A stretch of 63,208 nt of DNA from Anaeromicrobium sediminis (GTDB taxonomy: Bacteria > Bacillota > Clostridia > Peptostreptococcales > Thermotaleaceae), in the NCBI RefSeq assembly GCF_002270055.1, contig NZ_NIBG01000025.1, positions 1-63,208 of the forward strand. The letters are read 5' to 3'. This document shows positions 1-9,140 of this stretch, in pieces; the first letter of the stretch is position 1, and each line of letters opens with the position of its first letter. A program made the translations under genes and the position numbers. The notes below the pieces were generated by a model. It did not search any database, was not told the DNA's origin, and saw nothing but the letters and a program-made list of their open reading frames with translations.

Positions 1-49
1 AATATTTGTTACACATTATTTAGTTTTTAAAGCAAAAACTAATAAAACT

Positions 50-168
50 ATTTAGTGACTATAGCGAGGGAGATATACCTGTTCCCATACCGAACACAGA
101 AGTTAAGCCCCTTTGCGCCAATGGTACTTGGTGGGTAACTGCCTGGGAGAGTAGGACGTTGCTGAATA
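50..168 (+). rRNA. rrf: 5S ribosomal RNA
   Basis: The stretch has the invariant 5S blocks: a GTTCCCATACCGAACACAGAAG-type loop B/C region near 80-103, TTAAGCCC, and GGGAGAGTAGGACG near 145-160. The 5' end (TTTAGTGAC) pairs with the 3' end (GTTGCTGAAT). A T-run follows at 170-180, as at the end of an rRNA operon. The upstream 50 bases are the tail of the 23S-5S spacer, so the rest of the operon lies left of the window. Ends are accurate to a few bases. Confidence 0.95.
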
Positions 169-180
169 GTTTTTTTGTTT

Positions 181-208
181 TTGACTAATCTTTATAAAAG
201 GATATTAT
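181..208 (+). promoter_or_regulatory. Likely sigma-A promoter for the thioredoxin-like gene
   Basis: TTGACT at 181-186 and TATTAT at 203-208 with a 16-bp spacer lie just after the 5S termination T-run and about 105 bp before the next start codon. Good match to the vegetative consensus; otherwise unsupported. Confidence 0.5.
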
Positions 209-312
209 AGTTAGAATATATCTTTAGTAATAAGTATATAATAAAATATACACTTGAATAGATTTACCTTCATGGTATATGCTTATTTAAAAGATAAGGG
301 GGGAATGTCTCT

Positions 313-819
313 ATGGATATGAAACAACTTTTTGAAAAAGGAGTTTCCTTTATAGAGTTTGTAAATCAAGATAAAGATACTCATAAAGAAAAAACTTTAG
401 AGATATACAATAATGCAGAGATACAAGACACTATCAAAGATATGATAAAATCCATAGATGAGAAGGTAAATATTCTAGTATTTGCTGAGATATGGTGTCC
501 AGATTGTATGATAAATGTTCCTGCATTACAAAAAATTTCTGATGAAAATTCTAATTTCAATTTAAGTATTATACCACGAGAAGGAAATGAATCCTACTTA
601 GAAGAATACAAGGTAGGAGGAAAAGCTAAAATTCCAACCTTTGTGTTTATGGATAAAGACTTTAATAAAATGGGAGCTTTTGTGGAGAAACCATTAGTTG
701 TTAAGAATATAGAAGAAAACGGAACACAACCAGAAATAATAGTTACAAAGAGGAAATATAGAAAAGGCGAATATGTAGAAGAGACTATTAAGGAAATTAT
801 AAATATAATAAAAAAATAG
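313..819 (+). CDS. Thioredoxin-family protein
   Basis: This 168-residue cytoplasmic protein has a thioredoxin-like fold marked by VFAEIWCPDCMINVPAL around residues 57-73. The CPDC redox pair is followed by the expected helix, and KIPTFVFMD near residues 106-114 supplies the cis-proline strand. There is no signal peptide, so a cytosolic disulfide or bacillithiol-type oxidoreductase is likelier than an exported TlpA-like one. The ATG is set by a strong GGGGGGA ribosome-binding site 9 bases upstream. It is monocistronic, with its own promoter and terminator. Substrate is not predictable; a general stress role is inference only. Confidence 0.85.
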   Translation: MDMKQLFEKGVSFIEFVNQDKDTHKEKTLEIYNNAEIQDTIKDMIKSIDEKVNILVFAEIWCPDCMINVPALQKISDENSNFNLSIIPREGNESYLEEYKVGGKAKIPTFVFMDKDFNKMGAFVEKPLVVKNIEENGTQPEIIVTKRKYRKGEYVEETIKEIINIIKK

Positions 820-846
820 ATGGCCAATGAGCCATCTATTTTCAAT
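813..846 (+). terminator. Intrinsic terminator of the thioredoxin-like gene
   Basis: A 12-bp perfect stem (813-824 with 831-842, loop of 6) is flanked by A and T runs, so it may terminate on both strands. The rest of the gap to 1060 shows no gene. Confidence 0.8.
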
Positions 847-1060
847 TTTATACATAAATGTGAGTAAAGACAAAGTTCTTGTGGATACTTTCTAAAATAT
901 AAAAACTTATACACAACCATAAAGTCCTTTTATTTAATGGAATATTATAAAAAGTCAAGACAAAAATTTTGAAAGAAGCATTTTTCTATAAAAAATGGAG
1001 ATTTATTTATGAAATCATAAGAAAACTTATTAATTATGAAAAAAATACACGTACAAACTT

Positions 1061-1089
1061 TTGACAAGGAAAAAACCATTTGTTACAAT
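1061..1089 (+). promoter_or_regulatory. Promoter of nrdJ
   Basis: TTGACA at 1061-1066 and TACAAT at 1084-1089 are separated by exactly 17 bp. The -10 hexamer lies inside the first NrdR box, so repressor binding would occlude RNA polymerase. Confidence 0.85.
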
Positions 1090-1130
1090 ATATTGTGCAT
1101 TTCAAAAAGGGTAAATACAAAATATAGTAA
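1083..1130 (+). promoter_or_regulatory. Tandem NrdR boxes (operator of nrdJ)
   Basis: Two 16-bp NrdR-type boxes, TTACAATATATTGTGC at 1083-1098 and ATACAAAATATAGTAA at 1115-1130, are separated by 16 bp (32 bp start to start). The known NrdR operator is a pair of ACACWATATATWGTGT-like boxes about three helical turns apart, and this pair fits that geometry. The second box ends just before the ribosome-binding site. nrdR itself is not in the window. Confidence 0.8.
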
Positions 1131-1142
1131 CGGAGGATACGT

Positions 1143-3494
1143 ATGATAAAGGTTGTTAAGAGAAATGGAAAGATTGTAGACTTTGACTCCATTAAAATAA
1201 TAAATGCCATTGAAAGGGCTATGTACGAAACTAAAGATGGTGTGGATAACCACTTGAGTAAGAAGATAAGCATTCTTATAAAAGAAAAATTAGCTAATGA
1301 AAATGATGTGGTTCATGTGGAAATTATACAAGATGTGGTAGAAGATTTATTGATGGCTTCTGATAGAAGAGATGTGGCTAAAGCATATATTATATATAGA
1401 AATGAGCATAACAAAAGAAGGAAGAAGAGAGGACATGAGAAGAGATTGCTAAGCGATGAATTTATAAGTGAATATAAACATAAGCCTAGCCCAATGAAGC
1501 AGCTTGGGAGTTTTGTGTATTACAGAACGTATTCTAGATGGTTAAATGAAGATAGAAGAAGAGAATATTGGTGGGAAACAGTAAGACGTGCAGTAGAGTA
1601 TAATTGTAGCTTGGTACCTACTACAAAGGAAGAAGCTCAAAGGCTTTTTCATAATATATACAACCTTAGACAATTTTTATCTGGAAGAACCTTTTGGGTA
1701 GGAAATACTCCTGTTGCTAGGAATTATCCTATGTCTAATTATAATTGTTCTTTCTTAGTGATAGAAGGTTTTGAATCCTTTAAGGATCTATTTTATTTAT
1801 TAATGGTAGGTTCAGGTGTAGGCGTTAGAGTTTTAAAGAGTGATGTGGATACATTACCTAAAATTAGAACAGACTATGAGCTTATCCATAAGGATTATAT
1901 GCCAGTACCAAGAAATGAAAGGGAAGATAGTACTAGCTTAGAGTTCTTCCATAATAACACTGTAAAAATTACTGTGGGGGATAGTAAAGAAGGTTGGACT
2001 CAGAGTTTAGATTTCTTCTTTAAATTACTATACTCTAATGAATATAGAAATGTAAAAACCATAATAGTTGATTATGATCATGTAAGACCAAAGGGAGAAA
2101 AATTAAAAACTTTCGGTGGAACGGCAAGCGGTCATTCAAGTCTAAAGAACATGTTTTTCAAAATTGATAAGATAATAAAGAAAAGAGGTTCAAAGGATGA
2201 CTCTAAAAAGGTAAAATTACATCCTGTAGACTGTTTAGATATAGCTAATATTATAGGTGAGAATGTAGTAGTAGGTGGCGTTAGAAGGACAGCAGAGATG
2301 GTTTTAATCGATGCTGATGATAAAGAATGTATTGACGCTAAATCTAACCTATATAAGCAAATTGATGGCCAGTGGTTAGTAGACAAGAATATTATTCATA
2401 GACAGATGAGTAACAACTCCATTTACTATAGAGAAAAGCCAACTAGAGAAAAGTTACATTGGCAAATGGAGAGAATGAGATATTCAGGAGAACCTGGATG
2501 GATAAATGAAGAGGCAGGTCTTAAAAGAAGACCTAACATGAATGGGGTAAATCCATGTGGAGAAATATTATTAGATTCACAAGGATTATGTAATCTTACT
2601 ACAATAAATGTATTTGCCTTTGTAGATGAAAATGGTAACTTTGACTTAGAAGGATTACTTGAAGCACAAAGATTGTCTGTAAGAGCTGCATATAGGATGA
2701 CTTGCGTTGAATTAGAACTACCTCATTGGGATAGAGTACAACAAAGGGATAAATTATTAGGTTGCTCTTTAACCGGATGGCAGGACATGGTTAATGCCAC
2801 AGAATTTGGTAAAGACCAACAGGCAGAAATTCTAAGAAAATTAAGAGAAGTTGCTAGGGAAACGGCTGATAATTATGCAAATGAAATAGGTAAGAATGCA
2901 CCAATACTTATTACTACTGTAAAGCCAGAGGGAACATTGAGTCAACTGCCTGCTGTGTCTAGTGGGGTACATTATTCACACTCTCCATATTATATAAGAA
3001 GGGTAAGAATAAGTTCAGATGACCCATTAGTTAAAGTATGTGAAGAACTAGATTATTCTGTATTCCCAGAAGTTGGACAGGAATGGGAAACATGTACTAC
3101 TAAAGTGGTAGAGTTCCCAGTAAAGGCTCCAGAGGGAAAAACGAAATATGACGTAAGTGCTATAGAGCAATTGGAAAACTATAAGTTATTCATGGAAAAC
3201 TATGTGGACCATAATTGTTCCATAACTGTTCATGTTAGAAATCATGAATGGGAAGAAGTAGAAGAATGGATTTGGAATAACTGGGATGATGTGGTTGCTA
3301 TTTCATTCCTATCATTAGATGATAACTTTTATAAGTTACTTCCATATGAATCCATTGATAAGGAAGAATATGAAAGAAGAGTTAAAGAAATGAAGCCATT
3401 CATACCTTCTCTATTAGGAAAATATGAAAAGGAAGAAGTAGAATTAGATATAGGAACAGAAGGTTGTGAAGGTGGAGCTTGTCCAATAAGATAA
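1143..3494 (+). CDS. nrdJ: Adenosylcobalamin-dependent ribonucleoside-triphosphate reductase (class II)
   Basis: It reduces ribonucleoside triphosphates to deoxyribonucleotides with coenzyme B12 as radical source, so it works with or without oxygen. The 783-residue protein starts with an ATP-cone (about residues 1-90). It aligns with the monomeric Lactobacillus leichmannii enzyme: substrate-reducing cysteines at C202 and C483, thiyl-radical cysteine at C472 in NPCGEIL (11 residues before C483, as in the model), and a redox-shuttle pair C775/C780 in the C-terminal CEGGACPIR. GGAGG lies 8 bases before the ATG. It is monocistronic and probably NrdR-controlled. The enzyme needs cobalamin uptake or synthesis encoded elsewhere. 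Confidence 0.95.
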   Translation: MIKVVKRNGKIVDFDSIKIINAIERAMYETKDGVDNHLSKKISILIKEKLANENDVVHVEIIQDVVEDLLMASDRRDVAKAYIIYRNEHNKRRKKRGHEKRLLSDEFISEYKHKPSPMKQLGSFVYYRTYSRWLNEDRRREYWWETVRRAVEYNCSLVPTTKEEAQRLFHNIYNLRQFLSGRTFWVGNTPVARNYPMSNYNCSFLVIEGFESFKDLFYLLMVGSGVGVRVLKSDVDTLPKIRTDYELIHKDYMPVPRNEREDSTSLEFFHNNTVKITVGDSKEGWTQSLDFFFKLLYSNEYRNVKTIIVDYDHVRPKGEKLKTFGGTASGHSSLKNMFFKIDKIIKKRGSKDDSKKVKLHPVDCLDIANIIGENVVVGGVRRTAEMVLIDADDKECIDAKSNLYKQIDGQWLVDKNIIHRQMSNNSIYYREKPTREKLHWQMERMRYSGEPGWINEEAGLKRRPNMNGVNPCGEILLDSQGLCNLTTINVFAFVDENGNFDLEGLLEAQRLSVRAAYRMTCVELELPHWDRVQQRDKLLGCSLTGWQDMVNATEFGKDQQAEILRKLREVARETADNYANEIGKNAPILITTVKPEGTLSQLPAVSSGVHYSHSPYYIRRVRISSDDPLVKVCEELDYSVFPEVGQEWETCTTKVVEFPVKAPEGKTKYDVSAIEQLENYKLFMENYVDHNCSITVHVRNHEWEEVEEWIWNNWDDVVAISFLSLDDNFYKLLPYESIDKEEYERRVKEMKPFIPSLLGKYEKEEVELDIGTEGCEGGACPIR

Positions 3495-3498
3495 TGAA

Positions 3499-3529
3499 GG
3501 AGCAGATTTATTCTGCTTCTTTTTTATTA
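3499..3529 (+). terminator. Intrinsic terminator of nrdJ
   Basis: An 8-bp stem (3499-3506 with 3512-3519, one G-T pair) is followed by seven T residues. Confidence 0.8.
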
Positions 3530-3702
3530 AAATAAGTAAAGAATTTACAATAAACATGTTTACTTTATAGGACGTTTTTACTATTTTATTAATATATTAG
3601 AAATATTGACCAATTTGTTATGGGTATAAGGGAGGATTTTAGGAGAAAAAGTTGAAAAATACATAATTATGACTAGAAAATCCATTCAAAGAGGAGTAGA
3701 AC

Positions 3703-5523
3703 ATGTCTAAAAAATATCTACTAAAATATAGAGTAAAATTGTGTCTTTTATGTATATGTTTAATAACTTCCTTAACTTTCATAATGATTATAGGTCAATA
3801 TGTATATATTAATAAACTGAGTAAAGAAATGTTCATGTATGAAAGACAGGCTTTAACTAAGCAGATATTAAATAGATTTGAATATATGGATAAAATGTAT
3901 CTTCTAGCAGAAGAAGAAACACAGAAAAAGGTCGTAGGCATAGGATTATATATAAACAAATTATATGATAAAAAGGGAGAGGAAATATTTAATAATTGGA
4001 AGTTACAAGGATATAAATATAATTATCCCTGGATAGACTTATACATAATAGATGAAAATAATGTGATAAAAATGAGTACTGATAAAGAGGATATAGGATT
4101 AGATTTTAATAAATATCCTAAATTTAGTAAGAAGCTAAATAGGATAAGAGAAGATGGAAATCTTTATATTGATAGAAGTGTAAAGGCTATAAACTCTGGA
4201 GAAATTAAAAGATATACATATTTACCTACAAGAGATAAAAAATATATTATTGAAGTAAGTACGGATATGTCAAAGGTAAATAATATTTTGTCTGAAGAAG
4301 ATATGTTCTATTTTGTAAAAGAAATGATTGAAGAAAATAAATTTGTGAAAGATATAAAACTATATGATGATTATGGATACGTATATATAGATGAAAAAAG
4401 TGGAAAATTAAAAAGGGAAGATGGCAGTCAAAAACTGAAAAAAGCCATTAGAGAAAATAGGATAATAGAGGAAAAAATAGAAAATACATGGTATCAATAT
4501 GTGCCTTACTCTGAAGATGGAATGATGAAAGGCTTTGTAGCTATTTATGATGACACTTGGGTAAAAGGACAATTATGGAATAATATTATTAAGATATTAA
4601 TAGGATTACTCCTAATGATTCTTTTAGTAATATATTTTAGTTTTAAATATGTAGATAATATTTCAAAGCCTATAGAAGATTTGGTAAATGTAACTAAGAG
4701 TGTGACAAAGGGCAACTTTAATGTGAGAGCTAATGTAGATTATAATGACGAAATTAGAATAGTAAGTAAAAACTTTAATAGTATGCTTGATTATATAAAC
4801 GAGCTAATGGGAGAAAGGAAAGAAAAGGAAAGAAGATTAAGGGAACAGAACCTTAAAATCATTCATAACAATGAGGAAATAAGTGCACTATATGAACAAA
4901 CTAAGGCTATGAATGATGAATTAAACGATCTACTTAAAATTAACCAGGAGAACACGGTAAATCTAATATCTGTACTAATAAATGCCATAGACGCCAAGGA
5001 CGATTACTTAAGGGGTCATTGTAGTAGGGTAATGGATTATTCTGTAGCCATTGCCGAGAAAATGGATTTAAGCCAAAAGGAAATTATGGACTTGAAATAT
5101 GGCAGTATACTTCATGATATAGGTAAAATAGGTATAGCTGAAAAAATCTTAAATAAGGATGGACGATTTACAGATGATGAATATGAAGTAATAAAGACAC
5201 ATCCTGAAATCGGTTATGGAATAATAAAGGATGTTAAGGAACTTAGTGAGGCTAAGAGAATAGTTTATGAGCATCATGAAAGAATAGATGGTAGAGGATA
5301 TCCTAATGGTCTTAAAGGAGAGCAAATGCATAAATTGTCTAAAATAGTGGCCGTTGCAGATGCATATGATGCCATGACATCTAAGAGACCATATAGAAAA
5401 GTGCCCCTTACTATAGATGAGGCAATAGAAGAGCTAATAAAAAATATGGATGCTCAATTTGATAGGGAAGTAGTGGAAGTATTTATAGAATATTTAAAAG
5501 AACCTAATGAACAAATTGCCTAA
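3703..5523 (+). CDS. Membrane sensor HD-GYP domain c-di-GMP phosphodiesterase
   Basis: The 606-residue inner-membrane protein has a transmembrane segment at about residues 13-33, an extracytoplasmic Cache-like sensor region to about 295, a second transmembrane segment at about 296-317, a HAMP linker (about 318-372), a coiled coil, and an HD-GYP domain from about 410. The HD pair is in LHDIGKIG (near 469-476), and HHERIDGRGYPNGLKG (near 523-538) is a complete GYP signature. Such domains hydrolyse c-di-GMP to pGpG/GMP, so activity is expected. The ligand of the sensor part is unknown. AGAGGAG precedes the ATG. It stands alone and may act on the same pool sensed by the c-di-GMP-I riboswitches at 19.4 and 23.4 kb. 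Confidence 0.9.
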   Translation: MSKKYLLKYRVKLCLLCICLITSLTFIMIIGQYVYINKLSKEMFMYERQALTKQILNRFEYMDKMYLLAEEETQKKVVGIGLYINKLYDKKGEEIFNNWKLQGYKYNYPWIDLYIIDENNVIKMSTDKEDIGLDFNKYPKFSKKLNRIREDGNLYIDRSVKAINSGEIKRYTYLPTRDKKYIIEVSTDMSKVNNILSEEDMFYFVKEMIEENKFVKDIKLYDDYGYVYIDEKSGKLKREDGSQKLKKAIRENRIIEEKIENTWYQYVPYSEDGMMKGFVAIYDDTWVKGQLWNNIIKILIGLLLMILLVIYFSFKYVDNISKPIEDLVNVTKSVTKGNFNVRANVDYNDEIRIVSKNFNSMLDYINELMGERKEKERRLREQNLKIIHNNEEISALYEQTKAMNDELNDLLKINQENTVNLISVLINAIDAKDDYLRGHCSRVMDYSVAIAEKMDLSQKEIMDLKYGSILHDIGKIGIAEKILNKDGRFTDDEYEVIKTHPEIGYGIIKDVKELSEAKRIVYEHHERIDGRGYPNGLKGEQMHKLSKIVAVADAYDAMTSKRPYRKVPLTIDEAIEELIKNMDAQFDREVVEVFIEYLKEPNEQIA

Positions 5524-5567
5524 AGGGTATAATAGGGGAAATATACTCACAAACTAATTAAAAAGCT

Positions 5568-5596
5568 TTGACAGATTATTGTGTAAATATTATAAT
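5568..5596 (+). promoter_or_regulatory. Promoter of the asnS T-box transcript
   Basis: Consensus TTGACA (5568-5573) and TATAAT (5591-5596) with a 17-bp spacer, just upstream of the T-box leader. Confidence 0.9.
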
Positions 5597-5602
5597 AGGA
5601 GT

Positions 5603-5850
5603 AGTAAATTTACATATTTAAAAACTGTGAAGAGAAGAGTACTCATAAGAGGTAGTGAAAGCGAGTGGAGGACGGTGAAAGCTCCATACGAAACTTATGG
5701 TGAAGAACATCTCGGAGTTTCTAACTGAAATCTATAAGAGAGTAGGATTAGACGGCTAATGTCGTTAAAGATTAAGAGACCTTATGGTAATTACGGGTGG
5801 TACCGCGGAAAATTTAACCTTTCGTCCCTAGTGGCGAAGGGTTTTTTTGT
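5603..5850 (+). ncRNA. T-box leader of asnS
   Basis: A tRNA-sensing leader with the T-box core GGGTGGTACCGCGG at 5795-5808, followed by a terminator whose stem (AACCTTTCG with CGAAGGGTT, about 5816-5842) ends in seven T residues; the T-box core would form the competing antiterminator. Stem I contains a GGTG element near 5700. An AAC triplet at 5723-5725 on the 3' side of stem I is the best specifier candidate, matching asparagine; this assignment is by position and eye. An open reading frame running through the leader in frame with asnS is not a real N-terminal extension. Confidence 0.92.
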
Positions 5851-5872
5851 ATATATTTTAGGAGGGAAAAAC

Positions 5873-7264
5873 ATGGATAAAGCATACATTAAAGATATTT
5901 ATAGACATCCAGAGAAATATGCAGATAAAGAAATCCAAGTAGAAGGATGGATTAGAACATTAAGAGCATCTAAGGCTTTTGGATTTATTGAATTAAACGA
6001 TGGAACTTTCTTTAAAAATTTACAAGTTGTGTTCGAAGAAAACTTAGAAAACTTTAAAGAGGTTTCAAAATTTGGAATCAGTACGGCACTTATAGTAAAG
6101 GGTAAATTAGTTCTTACTCCAGGGTCTAAGCAAGCCTTTGAAATTAAAGCTACTAGTATTGAAGTAGAAGGTCATGCTGATAAGGAGTATCCACTTCAAA
6201 AGAAAAGACACTCCTTTGAGTTTTTAAGAAGTATAGCTCACTTAAGACCAAGAAGTAATACTTTCTCAGCTGTATTTAGAATTCGTTCATTGGCAGCTTT
6301 TGCAATACATGAGTTCTTCCAAAAAAGAGGATTTGTATATGTACACACTCCAATCATAACTGGTAGTGACTGCGAAGGTGCAGGAGAAATGTTTAGAGTA
6401 ACTACACTAGACTTAAATAATGTACCTAAGAACGAAGAAGGTAAAATAGATACGACTAAAGACTTCTTTGGTAAAGAAACTAACTTAACAGTTAGTGGAC
6501 AATTACAAGGAGAAGCTTATGCATTAGCATTTAGAAATATCTATACATTCGGACCAACATTTAGAGCAGAAAATTCTAATACGGCAAGACATGCAGCAGA
6601 GTTTTGGATGATTGAACCTGAGATTGCATTTGCAGATTTAGCGGATAACATGGAATTAGCAGAAGACATGATTAAGTACATTATAAACTATGTACTTGAG
6701 AATGCACCAGAAGAAATGGAATTCTTCAGCAAGTTCATTGATAAGGGATTATTAGAGAGATTAAACAATATTGTAAGTTCTGACTTTGAGAAAATTACTT
6801 ACACTAAGGCTATAGAGATACTAAAAAGTGCTAAGAAGGAATTTGAATTCCCAGTAGAGTGGGGTTGTGACCTTCAAACGGAGCATGAAAGATACATTAC
6901 AGAAGAAGTTTACAAAAAGCCAGTATTCGTAACAGATTATCCAAAGGACATTAAAGCATTCTACATGAGAATGAATGATGATAATAAAACTGTTGCAGCT
7001 ATGGACTTATTAGTTCCAGGTGTAGGAGAAATCATTGGAGGAAGTCAAAGGGAAGAAAGACTAGACGTACTTGAGTCTAGAATTGAAGAAATGGGACTTC
7101 ACAAGGATGACTACTGGTGGTATTTAGAATTAAGAAAATATGGTGGAACTAGACATGCTGGATTCGGTTTAGGATTTGAGAGAGTGATCATGTACTTAAC
7201 AGGTATAAGTAACATTAGAGACGTTGTATCATTCCCTAGAACTGTTAAAACAGCAGAATTCTAA
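5873..7264 (+). CDS. asnS: Asparaginyl-tRNA synthetase
   Basis: This class II cytosolic synthetase charges tRNA-Asn. The 463-residue length is typical. It has an N-terminal OB-fold anticodon-binding domain (about residues 1-110, with [20 protein letters not shown]) and the class II core with [19 protein letters not shown] (motif 2, near 220) and a [13 protein letters not shown] motif 3 near the C-terminus. The start is the ATG at 5873, 9 bases after AGGAGGG and downstream of the T-box terminator; an in-frame ATG at 5759 lies inside the leader and is rejected. Transcription should rise when uncharged tRNA-Asn accumulates. Confidence 0.97.
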   Translation: MDKAYIKDIYRHPEKYADKEIQVEGWIRTLRASKAFGFIELNDGTFFKNLQVVFEENLENFKEVSKFGISTALIVKGKLVLTPGSKQAFEIKATSIEVEGHADKEYPLQKKRHSFEFLRSIAHLRPRSNTFSAVFRIRSLAAFAIHEFFQKRGFVYVHTPIITGSDCEGAGEMFRVTTLDLNNVPKNEEGKIDTTKDFFGKETNLTVSGQLQGEAYALAFRNIYTFGPTFRAENSNTARHAAEFWMIEPEIAFADLADNMELAEDMIKYIINYVLENAPEEMEFFSKFIDKGLLERLNNIVSSDFEKITYTKAIEILKSAKKEFEFPVEWGCDLQTEHERYITEEVYKKPVFVTDYPKDIKAFYMRMNDDNKTVAAMDLLVPGVGEIIGGSQREERLDVLESRIEEMGLHKDDYWWYLELRKYGGTRHAGFGLGFERVIMYLTGISNIRDVVSFPRTVKTAEF

Positions 7265-7271
7265 AGAACTT

Positions 7272-7303
7272 AAGAGATATCATTAAATGATATCTCTTTC
7301 TTT
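7272..7303 (+). terminator. Intrinsic terminator of asnS
   Basis: A 12-bp perfect stem (7272-7283 with 7287-7298) with a short loop and a T-rich tail. Confidence 0.8.
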
Positions 7304-7339
7304 AATATAAATCATACTTGTATATTAAGGGGGGATAGT

Positions 7340-7768
7340 ATGTTTTTTACTTCTGTAGGTGAAGGGGTAAAAAAGGGATTACAGACCACTTGGACATTAG
7401 CAAAAATAGTGATCCCTGTATATATAATAGTAACTGTACTAAAATATACACCTGTATTAAATTTTGTGGCCAACATATTTAGGCCTTTTATGAAGATATT
7501 TAATTTACCAGGAGAGGCAGTATTACCATTAGTTTTTGGGAATTTAGTAAACTTGTATGCTGGTACAGCGGCCATGGGAGCCATAGATTTAACTCCTATG
7601 CAAATAACTACCATAGCTGTAATGCTTTCCTTTTCCCATTCCATGCTAGTGGAGACGGCTGTTACTACTAAATTAAATGCTAAAGTATCCCATGTGGTAG
7701 GTATTAGGGTAGGCCTTGCCATAGTATTTGGAATAATAGTAGGTCAGTTAGGAGGGGCATTATGTTAG
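7340..7768 (+). CDS. Nucleoside-recognition (Gate) domain membrane protein, first of a pair
   Basis: This 142-residue hydrophobic protein resembles half-size Gate-domain proteins of the SpmA/SpmB and FeoB/CNT-related superfamily. Membrane helices are visible around residues 20-40, 55-78, 85-110 and 118-140, with the family-like motif NLVNLYAGTAAMGA. AAGGGGGGA lies before the ATG. It overlaps the next gene by 7 bp, so the two are almost certainly translated together and may form a heteromeric channel or transporter. SpmA and SpmB take part in spore-core dehydration, but these proteins are shorter, so a sporulation role is not assigned. The substrate is unknown. Confidence 0.75.
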   Translation: MFFTSVGEGVKKGLQTTWTLAKIVIPVYIIVTVLKYTPVLNFVANIFRPFMKIFNLPGEAVLPLVFGNLVNLYAGTAAMGAIDLTPMQITTIAVMLSFSHSMLVETAVTTKLNAKVSHVVGIRVGLAIVFGIIVGQLGGALC

Positions 7769-8232
7769 AGTTATTACAAAATGATTTAATGGGTCTAGTG
7801 AGATCTTTAGTAAAGATGACCTGCATAATAGTGCCCATAATGGTAGCACTACAACTTCTAAAGGACTATAAAATATTAGACAAGATGGCTAAAAGGTTAT
7901 CATTTATAAGTAGATTTTTTAATATATCACAAAACTCCATATTCCCACTATTAGTAGGCTTTTTTATAGGCATATCCTATGGAGCTGGAGTTATTATAGA
8001 AAGTGCTGAAAGCGGAAATATGAGTAAAAAAGATACTTTCTTAGTAGTAGTATTCTTAATTACATGTCATGCAGTAGTGGAGGATTCAGGACTGTTCATT
8101 GCCCTTGGAGCAAATGGGTGGATATTAGTATCCATAAGAGTCATAGTGGCAATCATGCTTACTTACATCATATCTAGGAGATATGGACTAAAAGAAAGAA
8201 TGAATTTAAAAGAAATAAAAGAGAAGGCATAG
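7762..8232 (+). CDS. Nucleoside-recognition (Gate) domain membrane protein, second of a pair
   Basis: A 156-residue membrane protein with helices around residues 10-28, 55-78, 88-112 and 118-142. It contains FFIGISYGAGVIIESAESG, the glycine-rich Gate signature, and a conserved HAVVEDSG in the third hydrophobic stretch. It starts inside the last codons of the preceding gene (overlap 7762-7768), giving translational coupling. It is probably the partner subunit of the upstream Gate protein. The reading frame ends inside a bidirectional terminator facing ferritin. Confidence 0.75.
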   Translation: MLELLQNDLMGLVRSLVKMTCIIVPIMVALQLLKDYKILDKMAKRLSFISRFFNISQNSIFPLLVGFFIGISYGAGVIIESAESGNMSKKDTFLVVVFLITCHAVVEDSGLFIALGANGWILVSIRVIVAIMLTYIISRRYGLKERMNLKEIKEKA

Positions 8233-8243
8233 GCCTTCTCTTT
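8218..8243. terminator. Bidirectional terminator between Gate pair and ferritin
   Basis: GAGAAGGC/GCCTTCTC stem (8221-8228 with 8233-8240) flanked by AAA and TTT serves both convergent genes; the stop codon of the plus-strand gene lies in its loop. Confidence 0.75.
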
Positions 8244-8247
8244 AATA

Positions 8248-8757
8248 TTATGCATTTGTTGGTGGTGTGAATACTCTAGCAGCAAGTTCTGTGTCTAACA
8301 TATACATGGCATTAGAGTTTTCTTCGATTCTCTTTAACTTCTTAACTAATGCGCCAAAAGTTGCTTCTTCTTCTACTTGCTCATCAATGAACCACTTTAA
8401 GAAACTGATAGTAGCATGTTCCTTTTCTTCTGTGGCTAGATCCATTAATCCATATATTCTTTTAGTAACAAAGTTTTCGTGAGCTAATCCCTTTTCAAAT
8501 ACATCTAGCATGGAGCTAAATTCGTTTCCAGGACCATCAAGGGCAGGTATAGTAACTCTTCCACCTCTTTCAACAATATACTCATAAAACTTCATAGCAT
8601 GGAATTTTTCTTCTTCTGCTTGAACTTTAAAGAAGTTAGCAAATCCAGGTAGATCTTCGTTATCACAATAAGCTGCCATTGCTAAATAAAAATTAGCTGA
8701 AAAGAACTCAAATTTAATTTGTTCATTTAATTCCTTTATTAATTTTTCACTAATCAT
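8248..8757 (-). CDS. ftnA: Non-heme ferritin
   Basis: Iron-storage protein; 24 subunits normally form a cytoplasmic shell that oxidises Fe(II). All bacterial ferroxidase ligands are visible in the 169-residue sequence: E17, Y24, E50, H53, E94, Q127 and E130. There is no heme-binding Met at the bacterioferritin position, so ferritin rather than Bfr. AGGAGG lies 8 bases before the ATG. The AT-rich upstream region has several ATTATT-like words but no convincing Fur or PerR palindrome. Monocistronic and convergent with the Gate pair. Confidence 0.95.
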   Translation of the reverse strand: MISEKLIKELNEQIKFEFFSANFYLAMAAYCDNEDLPGFANFFKVQAEEEKFHAMKFYEYIVERGGRVTIPALDGPGNEFSSMLDVFEKGLAHENFVTKRIYGLMDLATEEKEHATISFLKWFIDEQVEEEATFGALVKKLKRIEENSNAMYMLDTELAARVFTPPTNA

Positions 8758-9087
8758 TTTCGTACCTCCTGATTGTTAATCATTTCCATTATATGTATAC
8801 CCACTATATTTTCAGGTATTCAAGAAATAATAATATTCAAAATAAAGTATAACATACATAGGAATAGTTGTTAATTTTTTCTTATTTACATGATTTCTCT
8901 TATTACGTCATATTTTTTAAATAGCATGCCTGGGTTTAGGTTTTGAGATTTTAAAGGGTTATATTCATAAAGATAAGTAGATGCACTTTTTTTATCCATA
9001 TATGCAAAATATATGTTTTTATATGAATAATTTATTTGATTTTTACAGTTTAAACACCATCATTTTGCATTTTTCTCAATAATTCTC

Positions 9088-9096
9088 TGATATGAT
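9088..9096 (+). promoter_or_regulatory. Possible extended -10 promoter of the DUF2284 gene
   Basis: TGATATGAT is an extended -10 element (TGN plus TATGAT) 45 bp before the start codon; the -35 region is weak. The remaining gap 8758-9087 holds the ferritin promoter region and A/T-rich sequence with no gene seen. Confidence 0.4.
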
Positions 9097-9140
9097 AGAA
9101 TTGTGCGAATTTATAAAATGGAAAATAGAGGAGAAGGGAA

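Noticed and set aside
5759-5872. Longer asnS N-terminus starting at 5759
   Set aside because: It translates the T-box core and terminator; the ATG at 5873 has the ribosome-binding site and gives the family length.
8758-8880. Fur or PerR operator upstream of ferritin
   Set aside because: ATTATT- and GATTA-rich words occur but no convincing 7-1-7 or PerR palindrome; AT-rich background explains them.
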